Part shown: piece after piece, positions 61,388 to 64,000 of the stretch
Layout: each line of letters begins with the position of its first letter
How positions within the stretch are numbered: position 1 is the stretch's first letter
Assembly (NCBI GenBank): GCA_026125795.1
Contig: JAHCKM010000001.1
Span: 1,364,001-1,428,000 of the forward strand
Reading direction: 5' to 3'
DNA: 64,000 bases
From: Burkholderiaceae bacterium
GTDB lineage: Bacteria; Pseudomonadota; Gammaproteobacteria; Burkholderiales; Burkholderiaceae_C
Notes under the pieces: model-generated
Databases searched by the model: none
What the model was told of the DNA's origin: nothing
What the model saw: the letters and a program-made list of their open reading frames with translations, nothing else
Translations under genes and position numbers: made by a program

Positions 61388-62982
61388 TTGATCCCTGTCC
61401 GCCCGGCTGCCAGGGGAGAAGTCGCACCCGTTGGCACGGCGCGGTTGCGTCTCCATTCAGTCCAAGCCAGCCTGATCGCGCTGGTGGCTGCGTGCCTGAC
61501 GCCGACGCTGCTGGTCTCGGGCTACCTGGTCTACGAGAACTACCTTCAGCACCGTGTTCGACTCGAGCGCGACTCGGTGCTGCAGGCGCGCAGCCTGGTC
61601 GCCGCGTTGGACCGTGAATTCTCGGCTGTGGTGTCAAGCCTGCGCGTGTTGTCGACCTCGCCAGCGCTGATCGCGGGTGATCTGCGCGCCTTCCACGAGC
61701 GCGCTCGTGAGGCACTGGCGTTCCAGATCGTGGACAACTACGTGCTGACCGACATCGAGGGCCGCCAGCACGTCAACACGTTGCGAGACTTCGGCGTGGC
61801 CCTGCCGCAGGTCGGCACTCCGCCGGAGTTGCAGCATGTGTTCGAGGCCGGCAAGCCCGTCGTGACCGGTCTGTTCATCGGACCCGTCACCGGTCGGCCC
61901 GTCATTGCGATGGGCGTGCCGGTGTTCCGCGATGGAGCGTCGTCTACAGCCTCAACGTGGGCCTGTCGCCCGAGCATGTCGCCGAGGTGCTGCGACGCCA
62001 GGCAATACCCGCGCACTGGGTGGCAGCCATTCTCGACGGGTCGGGCACGATCGTCGCACGCACGCGCGACCCGGCGAAGTTCGTCGGCCAAAAGGCTACC
62101 CCGGATCTTATGGAGCGCCTCGAGTCGGCGCAGGCCGAAGGCGTGGTCACATCACACAGCAAGGAGGGGATCCCCACCTACGCCGGCTTCGCTCGCTCGT
62201 CGGTGTCGAACTGGAGCGTGGTGGTGGCCGCACCGCGCGCTTCGATCGAAGCACCACTGCACAGGTCGATCGCCTGGCTGATCGCAGGCGCGATCGTGGC
62301 CTACGCCGTGGGGATCGGTTTTGCCATTCGGCTGGGCGCGCGCGTCAGCAGCTCGATCCGCGGGCTGGTCGAGCCGGCGCTGTCATTGGGTATGGGCCAG
62401 CCGGTCGAGCATCCACCGCCCACGCGTCTGAAGGAGGCCGCGACCGTGGCCCAGGCCATCGTGCGCGCCGGGCATGTGCTCAAGGCGACGCAGCACATGG
62501 CGCAGCACGACGCGCTCACGGGGCTGCCCAATCGGCTGCTGTTCGAGGAGTTGGCGAGCAGCCGCCTGGCCGAGGCTCGCCGCCACGGCACCCGGCTCGC
62601 GTTGCTGGCCATCGACCTTGATGGTTTCAAGGCGGTGAACGACAGGCATGGCCACCCGGTCGGCGACACCGTGCTGAAGGCGGCCGCGTCACGCATCCGG
62701 GCGTTGCTGCGCGAGTCGGATGTCGTGGCGCGGCTGGGCGGCGATGAATTTACCGTCTCGCTCGGCGAAGCCGGCCTCGAGGACGCGCGGTACGTGGCAA
62801 GCAAACTGATCGACGCCCTGAGCGAGCCCTATCCGGGTGTCATGCCGGCCGTGTCGGCCAGCGTGGGCATCGCGATCCATCCGGAAGGCGGAGGCACGTT
62901 GGCAGAACTGTCCGGGCACGCCGACCATGCGCTCTACGTGGCCAAGCGCTCCGGCAAGCACCGCATGGCGCAGTACCCCTGA
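61388..62982 (+). pseudogene. frameshifted dCache/CHASE-type diguanylate cyclase (GGDEF)
   Basis: Two overlapping frames make one protein. Frame 1 runs from about 61388 (TTG with GGGAG upstream) through an N-terminal membrane helix (SLIALVAACLTPTLLVSGYL), a sensor domain with LERDSVLQARSLVAALDREF and GKPVVTGLFIGPVTGRPVIA, up to about 61936. Frame 2 resumes at VVYSLNVGLSPEHVAEVLRR (61939 on), a second membrane helix (LIAGAIVAYAVGIGFAI), a HAMP-like linker and a GGDEF domain (DALTGLPNRLLFEE, ARLGGDEFTVSL, KRSGKHRMA). One base is missing near 61934-61939. If restored the protein has about 530 residues. GGDEF reads intact, so c-di-GMP synthesis would be expected from the repaired gene. Confidence 0.75.
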
Positions 62983-63092
62983 GCCGTCGCACACGTTAGT
63001 GCCGAGTGGTGCGGCGGCAGCCGAGGGACGGCCGCCGACGACATGGCGCACGCCGCCGTCGCGCTCGTCGGCTGCGCCTACACTCACGCGCC

Positions 63093-64000
63093 ATGCAGCC
63101 GGCCACGATCGATCTGGCACCGGGTGTCCTTCCGCCGGCACGGGCGGTGCACCACCTGCGGCAGATCCTGTTGTGGCCTCTGCGGCTGGTGGCGCGGCGC
63201 CGTGGCGAAGACGTAGGGCGCCGGCCGTGGGAGCTGCTCGGCGCCGACATGCCCGGCAGCCCGTGGCAGCGCATGGTCGACGAGTACACCGGCGGCCTCG
63301 AGGGATTTCACGAGCGCCACTACAACGAGTTCGTCACCTTCCTGCCGTACGTGCAGCAGTTCCTCTACGGCGAGGGGCGCGGCCGTCATGGCGAGGGCTC
63401 GGAATCATCGATGCACGTGTTCCGCCGCCGCGACGTGCGCGCGGTGCGCCTGCAGCCGCGCGTGGACATGCAGACCTTGACGCTGCAGGTTGTGCATGCG
63501 GACCTGTACTTCTTCGAAGACGTCGATGTCGTGCTGCTCAGCGTGGAGCTGGCGGGCGACGGCCTGCGCCTGAGCGACGCGCAGGAGATCCTGTACCGCT
63601 TTGGGCGCGGCTATCCGTCGGGGTGGGATGCGTCGGGCCAGCCGCTGCACGCGATGGCCGGCGTCGAGTGGCTCGATGCCCACGGCGCGTCGCTGGCCGC
63701 GTCGGACTCCCAGGCACGCGACAAGTTCCTGGCGTTCGTCAGCGAGCACCGCGCGCCGCGCATCGCGGCGCACTGGGAGTTCCTGCTGAAACCGCTCGTG
63801 CCCGATCACTCCGAGCTCGAGGGCACGCTGCGCTACCGGCAGATCGAGTACTACCGGATGCCGTTGATGGCTTATCTCGCGGTCGACGATCCGCGCACGC
63901 TGGCGCGCAGCGACTTCATCCGCCTCGGGCTGGTGACCGGCGCGGGCGAGAACGACCTGCCGTTCGCCGAGCAGCACGTGGCCGACTTCGAGCAGCGACA
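63093..64000 (+). CDS. hypothetical protein, 3' truncated by window
   Basis: The frame is open from an ATG at 63093 to the window end (302 codons so far). The protein is acidic/aromatic and soluble-looking, with no signal peptide: RRPWELLGADMPGSPWQRMV (about 48-67), HERHYNEFVTFLPYVQQFLY (about 76-95), LYRFGRGYPSGWDASGQPLH (about 166-185) and HWEFLLKPLVPDHSELEGTL (about 228-247). I do not recognise the family. Only shadow frames exist on the other strand here. Transcription starts in the 110-bp gap after the GGDEF gene; no clear promoter or ribosome site is visible beyond a weak GCGCC stretch. Confidence 0.7.
   Translation, partial: MQPATIDLAPGVLPPARAVHHLRQILLWPLRLVARRRGEDVGRRPWELLGADMPGSPWQRMVDEYTGGLEGFHERHYNEFVTFLPYVQQFLYGEGRGRHGEGSESSMHVFRRRDVRAVRLQPRVDMQTLTLQVVHADLYFFEDVDVVLLSVELAGDGLRLSDAQEILYRFGRGYPSGWDASGQPLHAMAGVEWLDAHGASLAASDSQARDKFLAFVSEHRAPRIAAHWEFLLKPLVPDHSELEGTLRYRQIEYYRMPLMAYLAVDDPRTLARSDFIRLGLVTGAGENDLPFAEQHVADFEQR

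Overview
The window is GC-rich throughout and looks like the chromosome of a free-living, metabolically versatile betaproteobacterium of the order Burkholderiales (Comamonadaceae or the Rubrivivax/Leptothrix side; inferred from base composition, Bug/Tct-type transport genes and gene style, not from a marker gene). I see no rRNA, tRNA, CRISPR array, phage, plasmid or transposase gene. About 59 genes are supported, the first and last running off the ends.

Layout. 1-6.6 kb: tail of an IclR regulator, gshA, a DapA-superfamily lyase divergent from an MFS transporter, a DUF374 acyltransferase, and a CbbR-like LysR regulator divergent from an 84-residue unknown protein. 6.8-22.6 kb: an oxalate/carboxylate block of tctCBA, a Crp/Fnr-type regulator, oxc and frc (oxalyl-CoA decarboxylase and formyl-CoA transferase), a two-module CoA ligase, and a PanE-like reductase with an MBL hydrolase. 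A glycoside-hydrolase-like lipoprotein and an SBP56 (methanethiol oxidase family) gene with a membrane partner lie inside the block. Three copies of the palindrome TTGAC-N4-GTCAA tie it together, and the E..SR recognition helix of the local Crp/Fnr protein fits that sequence.

22.5-27.8 kb: a MarR gene with paired operators, an NTF2-fold protein and a livHMGF transporter without a binding protein. 28-34.6 kb: a TPR-methyltransferase fusion, an AraC regulator, a VOC protein and two beta-propeller lipoproteins. 34.8-45.7 kb: an aromatic catabolic operon consisting of a LysR regulator, two-subunit hydroquinone 1,2-dioxygenase, an NTF2-like protein, semialdehyde dehydrogenase, maleylacetate reductase, a complete liv-type ABC transporter and a Dabb protein. 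Together these would import an aromatic compound and convert hydroquinone to 3-oxoadipate. A perfect inverted repeat with GTT-N11-AAC spacing sits in the promoter.

45.7-64 kb: a TTC38-like TPR protein, two winged-helix regulators (one fused to an ATPase), an alpha/beta hydrolase followed by an unlisted 47-residue lipoprotein gene, AcuI-type reductase, BtuF-like protein, SDR/TetR pair, degenerate receiver protein, M20 amidohydrolase, a four-PAS hybrid histidine kinase, a flavin reductase, a frameshifted GGDEF gene and a partial unknown gene.

The most unusual item is a 234/235-bp element present twice, each time between a permease gene and an ATPase gene of a liv operon. Both copies have 27-bp terminal inverted repeats and three internal hairpins. 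At least two of the hairpins carry compensatory base-pair changes between the copies, which points to a conserved nucleic-acid structure.
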